From Pyrococcus kukulkanii (GTDB taxonomy: Archaea > Methanobacteriota_B > Thermococci > Thermococcales > Thermococcaceae), in NCBI RefSeq assembly GCF_001577775.1, contig NZ_CP010835.1, positions 868,001 to 932,000 of the forward strand: a DNA stretch of 64,000 nucleotides, in the 5' to 3' direction. The translations under genes were made by a program, and so were the position numbers. Shown piece by piece: positions 8,827 to 17,654 of this stretch; the stretch's first letter is position 1; every line of letters begins with the position of its first letter. The notes below the pieces were generated by a model. It made no database searches and was not told the DNA's origin. It was given only the letters and a program-made list of their open reading frames with translations.

Positions 8827-10257
8827 ATGAGGTTACCTCAACACAAGACGAAGATTGTTGCAACGATAGGACCAGCAACTAACTCAAAGAAGATGATAGA
8901 GAAATTAATGAAAGCTGGAATGAGCGTTGCAAGGTTAAACTTCTCCCATGGAACTTTTGAAGAGCATGCAAAGGTAATAGAAATTATAAGGGAGGTCTCA
9001 TGGAAGTTAGATAGGAGGGTTGCAATACTTGCAGATCTTCCTGGACTAAAGATTAGAGTTGGGGAAATTAAAGGAGGTTATGTCGAACTTAAGAGAGGAG
9101 ATAAGGTAGTTTTAACTACTAAGGATGTGGAGGGAGATGGGACAACGATCCCTGTAGAGTATAAAGATTTTCCAAAGCTCGTTTCTAGGGGAGATACAAT
9201 ATACCTAAGCGATGGATACATAGTCCTAAGGGTTGAAAATGTGAGAGAGGACGAAGTAGAGGCAGTAGTTGTTTCAGGAGGAAAGTTGTTCTCAAGGAAG
9301 GGAATTAACATTCCAAAGGCCCACCTTCCAGTCGAGGCTGTAACCCCTAGGGATATGGAGATAATAGAATTTGCCGTCGATCACGGAGTTGACGCTATTG
9401 GTTTGAGTTTTGTTGGCAGTGTTTATGACATCCTTAAGGTCAAAGGGTTCTTGGAAAAGAGGGGTGCAAGCGACATCTTTGTAGTTGCTAAAATTGAAAG
9501 ACCTGATGCAGTTAGGAACTTCGATGAGATCCTGAACGCTGCGGACGGGATAATGATAGCCAGGGGTGATCTGGGCGTAGAGATGCCAATTGAAAAGCTA
9601 CCGATACTGCAGAAGAAGCTTATCAGAAAAGCGAATCAGGAAGGAAAGCCTGTAATTACTGCGACTCAGATGCTCGTTTCTATGACTACTGAAAAGGTTC
9701 CCACGAGGGCAGAGGTTACTGACGTTGCAAACGCAATACTTGATGGAACCGATGCAGTAATGCTTTCAGAGGAAACCGCTGTTGGAAAGTTTCCGATTGA
9801 GGCCGTGGAAATGATGGCAAAAATAGCGAAGGTCACTGAAGAGTACCGGGAAAGCTTTGGACTCAGTAGAATAAGGGAATGGCTTGAAACTAATACACAT
9901 AAAGGAACGATAAAAGAGGCTATCACGAGGAGCGTAATAGATGCACTCTGCACAGTTGATATAAAGTACATCTTAACTCCAACGAGAACGGGAAGGACGG
10001 CTAGGCTTATTTCAAGGTTCAAGCCGAGGCAGTGGATACTTGCCTTCTCGACGAGCGAGAGGGTCTGTAACAACCTAATGTTCAGCTATGGAGTGTACTC
10101 CTTCTGCCTAGAAGAGGGGTTTGATGAGAGAGATATAGTTAGGCTGATCAAGGGACTAGGACTCGTGGAAAGCGACGATATGGTTCTTATGACAGAGGGC
10201 AGGCCGATAGAGAAAACCGTTGGGACGAATTCAATAAAGATATTCCAGATAGCCTAG
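8827..10257 (+). CDS. pyk: Pyruvate kinase
   Basis: A 476-residue enzyme that converts phosphoenolpyruvate and ADP to pyruvate and ATP, the last step of glycolysis. Visible signatures are the N-terminal KTKIVATIGPA and ARLNFSHG, the catalytic segment VVAKIERPDAV (about residue 217) followed by IARGDLGVE, the substrate-binding TATQML (about 277), and a C-terminal allosteric-type domain. Length is normal for archaeal enzymes. GGTGGG precedes ATG 8827. Its stop overlaps by a few bases the stop of the convergent MgtE-like gene. Confidence 0.95.
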   Translation: MRLPQHKTKIVATIGPATNSKKMIEKLMKAGMSVARLNFSHGTFEEHAKVIEIIREVSWKLDRRVAILADLPGLKIRVGEIKGGYVELKRGDKVVLTTKDVEGDGTTIPVEYKDFPKLVSRGDTIYLSDGYIVLRVENVREDEVEAVVVSGGKLFSRKGINIPKAHLPVEAVTPRDMEIIEFAVDHGVDAIGLSFVGSVYDILKVKGFLEKRGASDIFVVAKIERPDAVRNFDEILNAADGIMIARGDLGVEMPIEKLPILQKKLIRKANQEGKPVITATQMLVSMTTEKVPTRAEVTDVANAILDGTDAVMLSEETAVGKFPIEAVEMMAKIAKVTEEYRESFGLSRIREWLETNTHKGTIKEAITRSVIDALCTVDIKYILTPTRTGRTARLISRFKPRQWILAFSTSERVCNNLMFSYGVYSFCLEEGFDERDIVRLIKGLGLVESDDMVLMTEGRPIEKTVGTNSIKIFQIA

Positions 10258-11411
10258 TGCAAAGCTAAAGCGACTACGAAAATCGTTCCCAGGATATCAG
10301 CTATAGTTGTTATCAGGGGAACTCCAAGGTTGTCTGGGTCGAGATGAATCCCCGGAGCAACGAGAACTAATGTTGCCCCTATGATCATCACAGCTAGGGC
10401 TATCAGAGGATACCCTAGGATCAAAGGAGCTACAAGGTCGGAGTGCACATGCATTGTAAGCTCAACTATTAGAATTGCCATAACGTTTGCGATTACTATC
10501 AAGGGAACGCTCATTAAGAGCATTGCCAGTATTTCAAGGAAAGTATCCTTTGACTTTACCCCTTCTTCACCTTCTAGATGATATCTGGTCGATAATCTAG
10601 CTACTATGACGCTCCCCATATTGCCCAGACTGTCAAGGATGGAAGGATAGAGAACAGCCAAAAGTACCATCTTCCCTATCGCCGGGGAGTACTGCTCAAG
10701 GAGAGAGCCCGCAAATGACTCTATCAACGCTAAGAGGGTTAATATACCCGCAATTTCGGTAAAGCTACGCTCAATGATGTTCCCACTCTTTACCCCCATC
10801 CACATAAGTATGCCTAACGTGAAGAAAAACAGAAGATAGAATATTTGCCTGTTGGCGAGGTAAAGCTTCAGGAAGAATATAAGGGTTGGAATCGTTACTA
10901 TGTCGGATATCGATGTTATTAATGGTGCGGCTATTCTATCCGGGTCGAATCCTCTCGAATATGGAACAACAGTTATCAGAGCTGCAGAGTATCCCAAAAT
11001 TATCCCTATCACAAGGGCCGAAAGGATGACAACGAGCAACGCAGCAACTGCTGTCTTAAGGTTGTCCGTGTATAACACTCCAATCATCCAAAGGATTATC
11101 AGGGGTATCTTTGAGGAGAAAATTGCTCTCAAAACTTCTCTCTTGAGTTCCCTGTCCTTGAGTCCCTTTATAATCCCAAGATTTAATTTTGTTGTCAGCC
11201 TAGAGGCCAGAGTTCCAAAAACATTTCCCCTAAGATCCATAAGGCCTGGGAGGATGACGAGAATTATGGGGAAGTTCTTTGCGATTTCAGAATAGTTAAT
11301 GCCTAAGAAAGTCCCTCCTACGAAATCAAGAACTAAGCAAAGAAGCAATGCTGGGAATGTATATCTTATTGATTCTTTCAACTTTTGGAGGGCAATTGTT
11401 GCCATTCTCAT
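10254..11411 (-). CDS. MgtE/SLC41-type divalent cation transporter
   Basis: A 385-residue membrane protein made of two tandem MgtE transmembrane domains, as in SLC41 carriers. The first repeat has LPGLMDLRGNVFG and FDPDRIAAPLITSISDI; the second has YPSILDSLGNMGS and LDPDNLGVPLITTIADI. The paired PLITT/S..D motifs are the pore-lining signature. It lacks the cytoplasmic N and CBS domains of bacterial MgtE. A G-rich Shine-Dalgarno-like stretch precedes ATG 11411; a second in-frame ATG two codons later is equally plausible. Likely role is Mg2+ or other divalent metal transport. Confidence 0.8.
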   Translation of the reverse strand: MRMATIALQKLKESIRYTFPALLLCLVLDFVGGTFLGINYSEIAKNFPIILVILPGLMDLRGNVFGTLASRLTTKLNLGIIKGLKDRELKREVLRAIFSSKIPLIILWMIGVLYTDNLKTAVAALLVVILSALVIGIILGYSAALITVVPYSRGFDPDRIAAPLITSISDIVTIPTLIFFLKLYLANRQIFYLLFFFTLGILMWMGVKSGNIIERSFTEIAGILTLLALIESFAGSLLEQYSPAIGKMVLLAVLYPSILDSLGNMGSVIVARLSTRYHLEGEEGVKSKDTFLEILAMLLMSVPLIVIANVMAILIVELTMHVHSDLVAPLILGYPLIALAVMIIGATLVLVAPGIHLDPDNLGVPLITTIADILGTIFVVALALH

Positions 11412-11515
11412 CCCCCCTCATCCTCTCACCCCTGACAAGGCTACAAAAAGGCAAATTTAAACTTTTTGTATAATCAAAAAGAACATTAATAAAGCTTCGA
11501 GAAGAGGAAAAGATC

Positions 11516-11851
11516 ATGAAGGTTTACTATCCTAAAAGAGACTGGCCTAAAGAATATAGGAAGGTCTTGGAGGATATGAAAGATATAGTTGACCCAATTA
11601 CTGGCGAAAGCATACTGGACTCAGGAGTTTTAGCTGGGCTTGAAGTTGCTGAAGACACCTTAAAAGTTTGGCTCAAGTTTGAGAGCCAGGCAGAATATAA
11701 CATCCTAGGCGGTGCAGCAATGGCGTACTCAAGGATAGTGGGCAGCATAATGGAGAAGTTTGCCTTAGTAAAGTTCGACAACGTTTACGTTTACGACCTC
11801 AGGGGGAACATTATAGGAAAGTTTGAAGCCAAAAAGAAGAAAGCTTTATAA
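11516..11851 (+). CDS. DUF59/MIP18-like protein
   Basis: A small soluble protein of 111 residues. The central part (VDPITGESILDSGVLAGLEV followed by an LKVWLKFE strand) fits the MIP18/DUF59 fold seen in Fe-S cluster assembly factors and PaaD-like proteins, although the usual conserved cysteine is not visible and no cysteine occurs at all in the reading frame. It ends in a lysine-rich tail. It sits directly upstream of ribosomal protein L10e, whose TATA box overlaps its stop. Function is not established. Confidence 0.6.
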   Translation: MKVYYPKRDWPKEYRKVLEDMKDIVDPITGESILDSGVLAGLEVAEDTLKVWLKFESQAEYNILGGAAMAYSRIVGSIMEKFALVKFDNVYVYDLRGNIIGKFEAKKKKAL

Positions 11852-11852
11852 G
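11844..11852 (+). promoter_or_regulatory. TATA box for L10e
   Basis: CTTTATAAG overlaps the last codons of the upstream DUF59-like gene. A start about 25 bases downstream gives a leader of roughly 25 nucleotides containing the strong site GGGGGTGAG in front of ATG 11903. Confidence 0.5.
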
Positions 11853-11902
11853 TTTTCCCTGGGCGCATACATTGGAATCACTCTAATCATGGGGGTGAGA
11901 AT

Positions 11903-12448
11903 ATGGCTCTAAGGCCCGCTAAGATCGATAGGTACGTTGACAAACCTGCTTACACAAGAAGGGAATACATTAGGGGAGCTCCCGGTCCAAAGATAACGAT
12001 ATTTGACATGGGGAACCCTGCAGGTGATTTTGAATTTGAGGTCGCCCTCCACACCGCTGAACCTGTTCAGATAAGGCAGAATGCCCTTGAAGCTGCAAGG
12101 CAGCAAGTCAACAGGTACCTTCAGAAGAACGTCGGTAGGAGCAACTACCACTTCAAGATAAGGGTTTACCCATTCCAAGTACTCAGAGAGAACCCGATGG
12201 CTACCGGAAGGAAAGCTGATCGTTACGGTAACGGAATGAGGAGGCCCTTCGGAAAGCCCATAGGGCTTGCTGCAAGGCTCAAGAGAGATCAGAAGATACT
12301 CAGCATTAGGGTCAACAGGCAACACCTTAAGTTCGCTATCGAGGGTGCAAGGAGGGCAGCAATGAAGTTCCCATGTAAGTGCTATTACAGGATTTACGAT
12401 AAGGAAGGAAATGATGTAACGACAAAGATACTTTCTCAAGGTCTCTGA
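11903..12448 (+). CDS. rpl10e: Large ribosomal subunit protein uL16 (L10e)
   Basis: A 181-residue basic protein of the archaeal/eukaryal L10e family, which sits near the A- and P-site tRNAs on the 50S subunit. The beginning [21 protein letters not shown], the middle [20 protein letters not shown] and a conserved FPCKCYYRI near the end are family landmarks. Length is normal. It is preceded by a strong GGGGGTGAG site and followed by a T-rich stretch and the queD promoter. Confidence 0.97.
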   Translation: MALRPAKIDRYVDKPAYTRREYIRGAPGPKITIFDMGNPAGDFEFEVALHTAEPVQIRQNALEAARQQVNRYLQKNVGRSNYHFKIRVYPFQVLRENPMATGRKADRYGNGMRRPFGKPIGLAARLKRDQKILSIRVNRQHLKFAIEGARRAAMKFPCKCYYRIYDKEGNDVTTKILSQGL

Positions 12449-12495
12449 TTCTTAATCCTTTTATTTAAATCTGCCTAATTCTTCTTGGTGATCTC

Positions 12496-12843
12496 ATGAA
12501 AGCAAGGCTAATTGTTAAGACAAGCTTTGACGCTGCACATGCAGTTAAAATAGGTAGCGATTGGGAGGAACTACACGGACACACGTTCTTCTTAGAAGTT
12601 GTTGTTGAAGGATCGATAAAGCATGGTTATATAATGGACTTTGTAAGGCTCAGGAAAATCATTGAGGGAATAACTAAGGAGCTTGACCACAAGAACCTAA
12701 ACAAGATCTTTGATAATCCAACTACTGAGAACATAGCCTTGTGGCTCGCGGATAAAATAAAGGAGAAGTTGCCGGACAAGGTGATTTTAAGAAGGCTGGT
12801 TCTCTGGGAAGGGAGTGATTATGGGGTGGAGCTAGAGTGGTGA
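12496..12843 (+). CDS. queD: QueD/PTPS family protein lacking the usual catalytic cysteine
   Basis: A 115-residue member of the 6-pyruvoyltetrahydropterin synthase/6-carboxytetrahydropterin synthase family. Zinc ligands are His15, His27 and His29 (FDAAH and LHGHTF), and LDHKNLN and PTTEN are the other family motifs. The nucleophilic Cys four residues before LHGH's first His (Cys27 in E. coli QueD) is Trp23 here, followed by Glu24-Glu25, as in PTPS-III-like variants that use Glu. GGTGAT precedes ATG 12496. The stop overlaps queE, which supports a role in preQ0/archaeosine formation; an alternative folate-type pterin reaction is possible. Confidence 0.82.
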   Translation: MKARLIVKTSFDAAHAVKIGSDWEELHGHTFFLEVVVEGSIKHGYIMDFVRLRKIIEGITKELDHKNLNKIFDNPTTENIALWLADKIKEKLPDKVILRRLVLWEGSDYGVELEW

Positions 12844-13601
12844 AGCTTGTTCTAGCGGAAGTCTTTAACAGCTGGCAGGGAGAAGGAGGAAGTCTCCCAG
12901 GGAGTGCTTTCGGTAGAAGGCAGATCTTCGTTAGATTTGCAGGTTGTGATTTAAGGTGTGAGTGGTGCGATTCTAGAGAGTACATAGATGCCTCTAGGGT
13001 TTCTCGTTGGAGATACGAAATTGAGCCCTTCACAGGAAGATTCGAATACAAACCGAACCCCGCAAATCTAGAGGACGTTATAAAGGCAATACTTCACCTT
13101 GATACCGGCGATATACACTCGATAAGCTACACGGGCGGCGAGCCAACCCTTCAGACAAGAGCTTTGAGAGCTTTGATGGAGAAGATGAAGGAACTTGGCT
13201 TTGACAACTTTTTAGAGACTCACGGAGGCCTTCCAGAGGCAGTAAGAGAGGTTGCAGACATTACGGACTACGCAAGCGTTGATATAAAGGATGAGAGTGC
13301 GAAGGCAATTAAAAACTGGAGAGAGTTAGTGCTCAGGGAAGTTGAAAGCATAAGGATACTTAAGGATGCAGGGGCCGAAGTTTACGCTAAGCTCGTTGTG
13401 ACGAATGAGACAAAACTGGAAAACGTCCGCTGGTACGCTGAACTGCTGAAGGGTCTTGCTCCTCTAGCTATACAGCCTAAGGAACCTATCGATATTCCTA
13501 TGGCCAGGTTGATGGACATCTACAGGGTTGCGGCGGAAGTTCTTGGGAAGAAGAACGTTGGCTTGAGCTTTCAGGTTCATAAGTACTTGAACGTCCTCTA
13601 A
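12837..13601 (+). CDS. queE: 7-carboxy-7-deazaguanine synthase, radical SAM
   Basis: A 254-residue radical SAM enzyme that turns 6-carboxytetrahydropterin into 7-carboxy-7-deazaguanine on the route to preQ0 and archaeosine in tRNA. The cluster motif is C37-x3-C41-x2-C44 (CDLRCEWC), preceded by the QueE-type start FNSWQGEGG, and the SAM-binding TGGEP lies near residue 101. It starts with GTG at 12837 (or GTG 12840), overlapping the queD stop, so the two are coupled. Length fits archaeal QueE. Confidence 0.9.
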   Translation: MVKLVLAEVFNSWQGEGGSLPGSAFGRRQIFVRFAGCDLRCEWCDSREYIDASRVSRWRYEIEPFTGRFEYKPNPANLEDVIKAILHLDTGDIHSISYTGGEPTLQTRALRALMEKMKELGFDNFLETHGGLPEAVREVADITDYASVDIKDESAKAIKNWRELVLREVESIRILKDAGAEVYAKLVVTNETKLENVRWYAELLKGLAPLAIQPKEPIDIPMARLMDIYRVAAEVLGKKNVGLSFQVHKYLNVL

Positions 13602-13639
13602 CTTTAAAAACCCTTTTACAAATGTAAAATCGTGGTATT

Positions 13640-13924
13640 ATGGATGAAGTTAGGCAGTACCTTGAGCTGTTGAGGGCTAGGATGGAATTCACAGAGAAAT
13701 TTTACGGATTTAGGATGAAGTATCTCCCCCTGTACTTTGAGGGGGATGAAGTTGTTGTTTTGGATAAGAACGATGGAAAGATAAAGTGGCTTAGGGACAA
13801 GAGGCCGCTCAGCGATGAGGAGCTGGAGAGGATAATGCCGAAAATTAAGAAGAATATAAAGAGCGGTCTAATTGACACCTTGATAACCCTGAACTTTCAG
13901 TACATTCATGGGCCCGAAGACTAG
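13640..13924 (+). CDS. Conserved hypothetical protein, 94 aa
   Basis: A small, charged, mainly alpha-helical protein with a beta-like middle (GDEVVVLDKNDGKIKWL). It has no cysteines, signal peptide or membrane segment. An ACTTTAAAAA promoter-like box lies about 30 bases upstream of ATG 13640. The end overlaps by four bases the end of the convergent cysS gene. I do not recognise a family; codon use and start context look genuine. Confidence 0.6.
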   Translation: MDEVRQYLELLRARMEFTEKFYGFRMKYLPLYFEGDEVVVLDKNDGKIKWLRDKRPLSDEELERIMPKIKKNIKSGLIDTLITLNFQYIHGPED

Positions 13925-15351
13925 ACTTTTATCCTCTTCCAGATAGTTTCCCCACCTTTATCTTCAAGCAGTATCCCGAGCTTCCTGAGCTCCTCCCTTA
14001 TCTTGTCCGCAAGATCGTACCTCTTTTCCTTCCTGAGCTGGGCTCTAACCTCCACTAGTAACCTGATGAGTTCTTCTTCCTCTCCTTTCTTTTCTTCCCT
14101 GAAGTAGTCCTCGAATATACCAAAAACCTCGCTGACGATCTTAAAGAACTCCAAGGCCTTTCTCAGTATTGATTCCTTGGGCCTTTCAGTTTCGGTTAGG
14201 TACTTGTTAATTGCGTTGGCTACTTCAAATACTGCTTTCAGCGCTTCCGCTGTATTAAAGTCGTCATCCATGGCCTCGTAGAACTTCCTTCTCCCCTCTC
14301 TGATTGCCTCGTAGGCTTTAAACTCCTTTTCTCCCCATGTGTAGCTTATTTCGGCCCTCTCCATTGCTACTCTGATGTTTTCGATGGTATTATAAAGCCT
14401 CTCCAAGTTGTTCTTCGCATGTTGTAACCCTTCTTCGGTGTAGTCAAGGGGGGAGCGGTAGTGCTTCTGGAGGACAAAGAACCTTATGACCTCTGGGCTG
14501 TACCTCTGCAGGAGCTCTCTCACTGTAACGAAATTGCCTAAGCTCTTGCTCATCTTCTCTCCTTTAACCATGACGAAGCCCGTGTGAAGCCAGTAGTGAA
14601 CCCATTCATGACCAAAGCAGGCCTCGCTCTGAGCTATCTCATTTTCGTGGTGCGGAAAAATTAAGTCGTTTCCACCCCCGTGGATGTCGAAACTTTCGCC
14701 TAAGTACTTGCTACTCATCACCGAACATTCAATATGCCATCCCGGCCTTCCTTCGCCCCATGGACTTTCCCATTTGGGCTCTCCCGGCTTGGCCTTCTTC
14801 CATAGTGCAAAGTCTTCGGGGTTCTTTTTACCTTCACCGGGCTCAACCCTGGCCCCTTTCCTAAGCTCCTCAACTTTAACTCCGCTTAGCTTTCCGTAAT
14901 TCCTGAATTTCTGAACTTCAAAATAAACGCCATCACTCCCCTCGTAAGCGTAACCCTTCTCCTTGAGCTTTTCGATGAACTTTATTATGTCCTCGATGTG
15001 TTCCGTAACCCTAGGATATATATCAGCCGGCTTGACCTTTAGGGCCTGCATATCCTCTAGAAATATTCTTATAAACTTCTCAGCAAGTTCCTTTGGGTCT
15101 TCTCCAGTTTCGTTGGCCCTCCTGATAATCTTGTCATCTATATCTGTGAAGTTCATAACCATCAGAACAGTGTATCCCTTGTGTTCCAGGTATCTCCTTA
15201 TCACGTCAAAAGCTATGTACGTCCTTGCATGGCCTAAGTGGGGATAATCATAAACTGTCGGACCGCAAACGTACATTCGTACTTCCCCTTCTCTGAGAGG
15301 TCTAAACTCCTCCTTTTGTTTGGTTAGGGTATTGTAAACCCTTAAAACCAT
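13921..15351 (-). CDS. cysS: Cysteinyl-tRNA synthetase
   Basis: A 476-residue class I aminoacyl-tRNA synthetase. The HIGH-type motif PHLGHARTY is at residues 37-45, preceded by the zinc ligand Cys29 in VCGPTVYD; ECSVMSSKYLG and GGGNDLIFPHHENE lie in the middle, and KMSKSLGNF is near residue 266. The C-terminal part is an alpha-helical anticodon-stem domain. ATG 15351 follows a GGTGGGTG site; an in-frame GTG at 15360 lies inside that site and is rejected as a start. Length is normal. Confidence 0.95.
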   Translation of the reverse strand: MVLRVYNTLTKQKEEFRPLREGEVRMYVCGPTVYDYPHLGHARTYIAFDVIRRYLEHKGYTVLMVMNFTDIDDKIIRRANETGEDPKELAEKFIRIFLEDMQALKVKPADIYPRVTEHIEDIIKFIEKLKEKGYAYEGSDGVYFEVQKFRNYGKLSGVKVEELRKGARVEPGEGKKNPEDFALWKKAKPGEPKWESPWGEGRPGWHIECSVMSSKYLGESFDIHGGGNDLIFPHHENEIAQSEACFGHEWVHYWLHTGFVMVKGEKMSKSLGNFVTVRELLQRYSPEVIRFFVLQKHYRSPLDYTEEGLQHAKNNLERLYNTIENIRVAMERAEISYTWGEKEFKAYEAIREGRRKFYEAMDDDFNTAEALKAVFEVANAINKYLTETERPKESILRKALEFFKIVSEVFGIFEDYFREEKKGEEEELIRLLVEVRAQLRKEKRYDLADKIREELRKLGILLEDKGGETIWKRIKV

Positions 15352-15457
15352 AACACCCACCGTCCAAAACCTTAGGTTAGTATCTTATTAGAGTGTCGGT
15401 AAAGGTAAGACAATCTTTAAATACCTAACGGAAAATAATTCAATTTGGTGATGGAAA

Positions 15458-15685
15458 ATGGTGACGGCTTTTATCTTGATGGTGACTGCAGCCGGTAAGG
15501 AAAGGGAAGTTATGGAAAAGCTTTTAGCGATGCCTGAGGTTAAGGAGGCTTACGTGGTATACGGTGAATATGATCTAATTGTCAAGGTTGAAACCGATAC
15601 GCTGAAAGATCTTGATCAGTTCATAACTGAAAAGATAAGGAAGATGCCAGAGATACAGATGACCTCTACTATGATCGCCATCTGA
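15458..15685 (+). CDS. Stand-alone Lrp/AsnC ligand-binding domain (demi-FFRP)
   Basis: A 75-residue protein consisting only of the RAM/AsnC effector domain, with the beta-alpha-beta pattern and the signatures VKEAYVVYGEYDLIVKVE and TSTMIAI. There is no helix-turn-helix, so it is one of the demi feast/famine proteins of Pyrococcus that bind amino acids and may assemble with full-length Lrp regulators. A GGTGATGG site precedes ATG 15458 and a CTTTAAATACC promoter box lies about 40 bases further up. Its stop abuts that of the convergent PhoU-like gene. Confidence 0.88.
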   Translation: MVTAFILMVTAAGKEREVMEKLLAMPEVKEAYVVYGEYDLIVKVETDTLKDLDQFITEKIRKMPEIQMTSTMIAI

Positions 15686-16357
15686 TTACTTGTTCATCAT
15701 TATTCTTATTCTTTCCGCAGCGTCTTTTGCTTTATCTGAGATGTTGCTGAGGGTTCTTGCTATGTTGAGGACGTAAAGACCGTCTGCCCAGCTCAAATTG
15801 TTGTTTAATACTAGTTCCATGAGCTTAGTATCGAGACCATCGATTTTGTTCTCGACCTCTTCTATCTGCTTTATTATTTCATACTCTTTTTCTATTTCTG
15901 CATCGGAAAATCCGCTCTCAACTACCGTGTCCATCTGCCTAATTGCTTCGTAAACAAGCTTTGCAGCTTTAATGCTTTCCCTGCCCATCTTTAGGATAAG
16001 GTCTTTTACTTCCTGGGACACTTTTATCTCTTTTTTCACCAGTAACCACTTGGCCGTATCCTCTGCAGCATCGGCCACCTTATCCTGCATGTGGAGGTAT
16101 TCGAGGATATCGGTTCTCTGGACAGGCATTAGCAGTTTTGATGTAACGCTGTTTCTGAGCTCCATCTTTATTCTGTCAGCGACGTCTTCAAGCCTATCTA
16201 CTTCAATTGCATACTTTCTCATTTCTTCATAGTTTCCCTGGGCCCATAGATCAAGGGCCTTTTCTAACGTCTCCACTGTCTGCACTACAACTTCTGCATG
16301 TTTTATCAAGGGCTTAAATGGGCTTTTTGCAAATAATTTAGTCCAAACCTGCATCAT
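15686..16357 (-). CDS. PhoU-like (DUF47/TIGR00153) phosphate transport accessory protein
   Basis: About 223 residues, almost all alpha-helical, with the repeated PhoU-like three-helix pattern (for example EVDRLEDVADRIKMELRN and IEEVENKIDGLDTKL). It is encoded immediately downstream of the PiT phosphate transporter, whose TGA stop is the middle of the GGGGTGAT ribosome site for ATG 16357 (ATG 16354 is an alternative). Proteins of this family are commonly paired with PiT transporters and are thought to regulate them. Confidence 0.85.
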   Translation of the reverse strand: MMQVWTKLFAKSPFKPLIKHAEVVVQTVETLEKALDLWAQGNYEEMRKYAIEVDRLEDVADRIKMELRNSVTSKLLMPVQRTDILEYLHMQDKVADAAEDTAKWLLVKKEIKVSQEVKDLILKMGRESIKAAKLVYEAIRQMDTVVESGFSDAEIEKEYEIIKQIEEVENKIDGLDTKLMELVLNNNLSWADGLYVLNIARTLSNISDKAKDAAERIRIMMNK

Positions 16358-16358
16358 A

Positions 16359-17579
16359 TCACCCCACAATCAGCATCAATGCCTTGAAAATTATAGCCGA
16401 AATTACACCTGCAGTGGGAACGGTAACGAACCACGAGATCACTATGTCCTTTACTATGTCCTTATTTATTGCCTTTATTCCCCTGGCAAGTCCAACTCCA
16501 ATAACGGCACCGACTACGGTGTGCGTCGTTGAGATTGGCATGCCAAGCCAGCTCGCTATTAGGACAACGGTGGCCGCGGAGAAATCTATCGTGAATCCTC
16601 TTGTATTCGTGAGCTCCGTAATCTTCTTTCCAACTGTCTCCATCACCCTGTAACCGTAAGTTGCTACACCGATTGCTATCCCAAGACCACCTAAGGCCAA
16701 TATCCACCTGGGGACTGGAACTTTTGCCCCCGCCATTCCCATCGTTGCTATGGTGTATACGGCAGCAACGGGGCCTATGGCGTTGGCGACATCATTTGCT
16801 CCGTGGGCGAGTGCAACGTAACCTGAAGTTATCACCTGAACTTTCCTGAATATGGCCTCTGCCCCGAGATATGGGTCGACGTTTGGGAACCTAACCCTTA
16901 GGATTAGGGATACTATAATAAAAGCCACAATTCCGGCTGGAATACCGAACTTAACGAACCCGACAATGAGGGACTTCCCGTGTAGAACCTTAAGGTAGAA
17001 CATAGTTCCTATGACGACGAAGGCCAGCCCTATCCAAAACGGAGACCATCTTTTTGCACTTTTTATAGGATCTCCACTTTGTAGAACCGTTTTGCTGAGG
17101 GCTTTGAATACAAGGAATGCAAAGATTGCTCCCACTATTGGGGAGAGAATCCAACTCATTACAACCTTGGCCATCTTGCTCCAGTTAACTATTGATGCTC
17201 CCGCATACACAATTCCATAACCTACTATTCCTCCAATAATTGAGTGCGTTGTTGATACGGGGAGTCCGTACTTTGTCGCAATTATGAGCCAGATCGTCGC
17301 TCCAAGGAGGGCTGCTATTGATCCATAAATTAGAACATTTGGATCATTGATCTTTGATGGATCAATTATTCCCTTCCTTATGGTTTCTGTAACGCTCTTA
17401 CCGAAGAAGTAAGCTCCAGTAAATTCTAGCACTCCCGCAATTAAAACTGCCTGCTTTGGGGTTATTGCACCTGCACCAACGGCGGTACTCATTGAATTTG
17501 CGGCATCATTTGCTCCGATTGCCCATGCCATGGCCAGACCTAAAATTATCGTGAAAAACACCCAGGGATCCGCAATCAT
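16359..17579 (-). CDS. pit: PiT family inorganic phosphate transporter
   Basis: A 406-residue membrane protein with about 10-11 hydrophobic segments and the two PiT signatures, GANDAANSMSTAVGAGA near the N-terminus and HGANDVANAIGPVAA in the second half, plus the paired STTHSIIGG and STTHTVVGA loops. It imports phosphate with H+ or Na+. The start is ATG 17579 because GGTGGAT precedes it by four bases; upstream in-frame TTG codons have no such site. A TTTATATT box 25-35 bases upstream gives a short leader. Confidence 0.92.
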   Translation of the reverse strand: MIADPWVFFTIILGLAMAWAIGANDAANSMSTAVGAGAITPKQAVLIAGVLEFTGAYFFGKSVTETIRKGIIDPSKINDPNVLIYGSIAALLGATIWLIIATKYGLPVSTTHSIIGGIVGYGIVYAGASIVNWSKMAKVVMSWILSPIVGAIFAFLVFKALSKTVLQSGDPIKSAKRWSPFWIGLAFVVIGTMFYLKVLHGKSLIVGFVKFGIPAGIVAFIIVSLILRVRFPNVDPYLGAEAIFRKVQVITSGYVALAHGANDVANAIGPVAAVYTIATMGMAGAKVPVPRWILALGGLGIAIGVATYGYRVMETVGKKITELTNTRGFTIDFSAATVVLIASWLGMPISTTHTVVGAVIGVGLARGIKAINKDIVKDIVISWFVTVPTAGVISAIIFKALMLIVG

Positions 17580-17654
17580 TGGATCCACCGGTTGGTAGAA
17601 GTGGAGGAACAATATAAATTCCTTGTCGAAATAAAATATAGCTTGACAAATACT

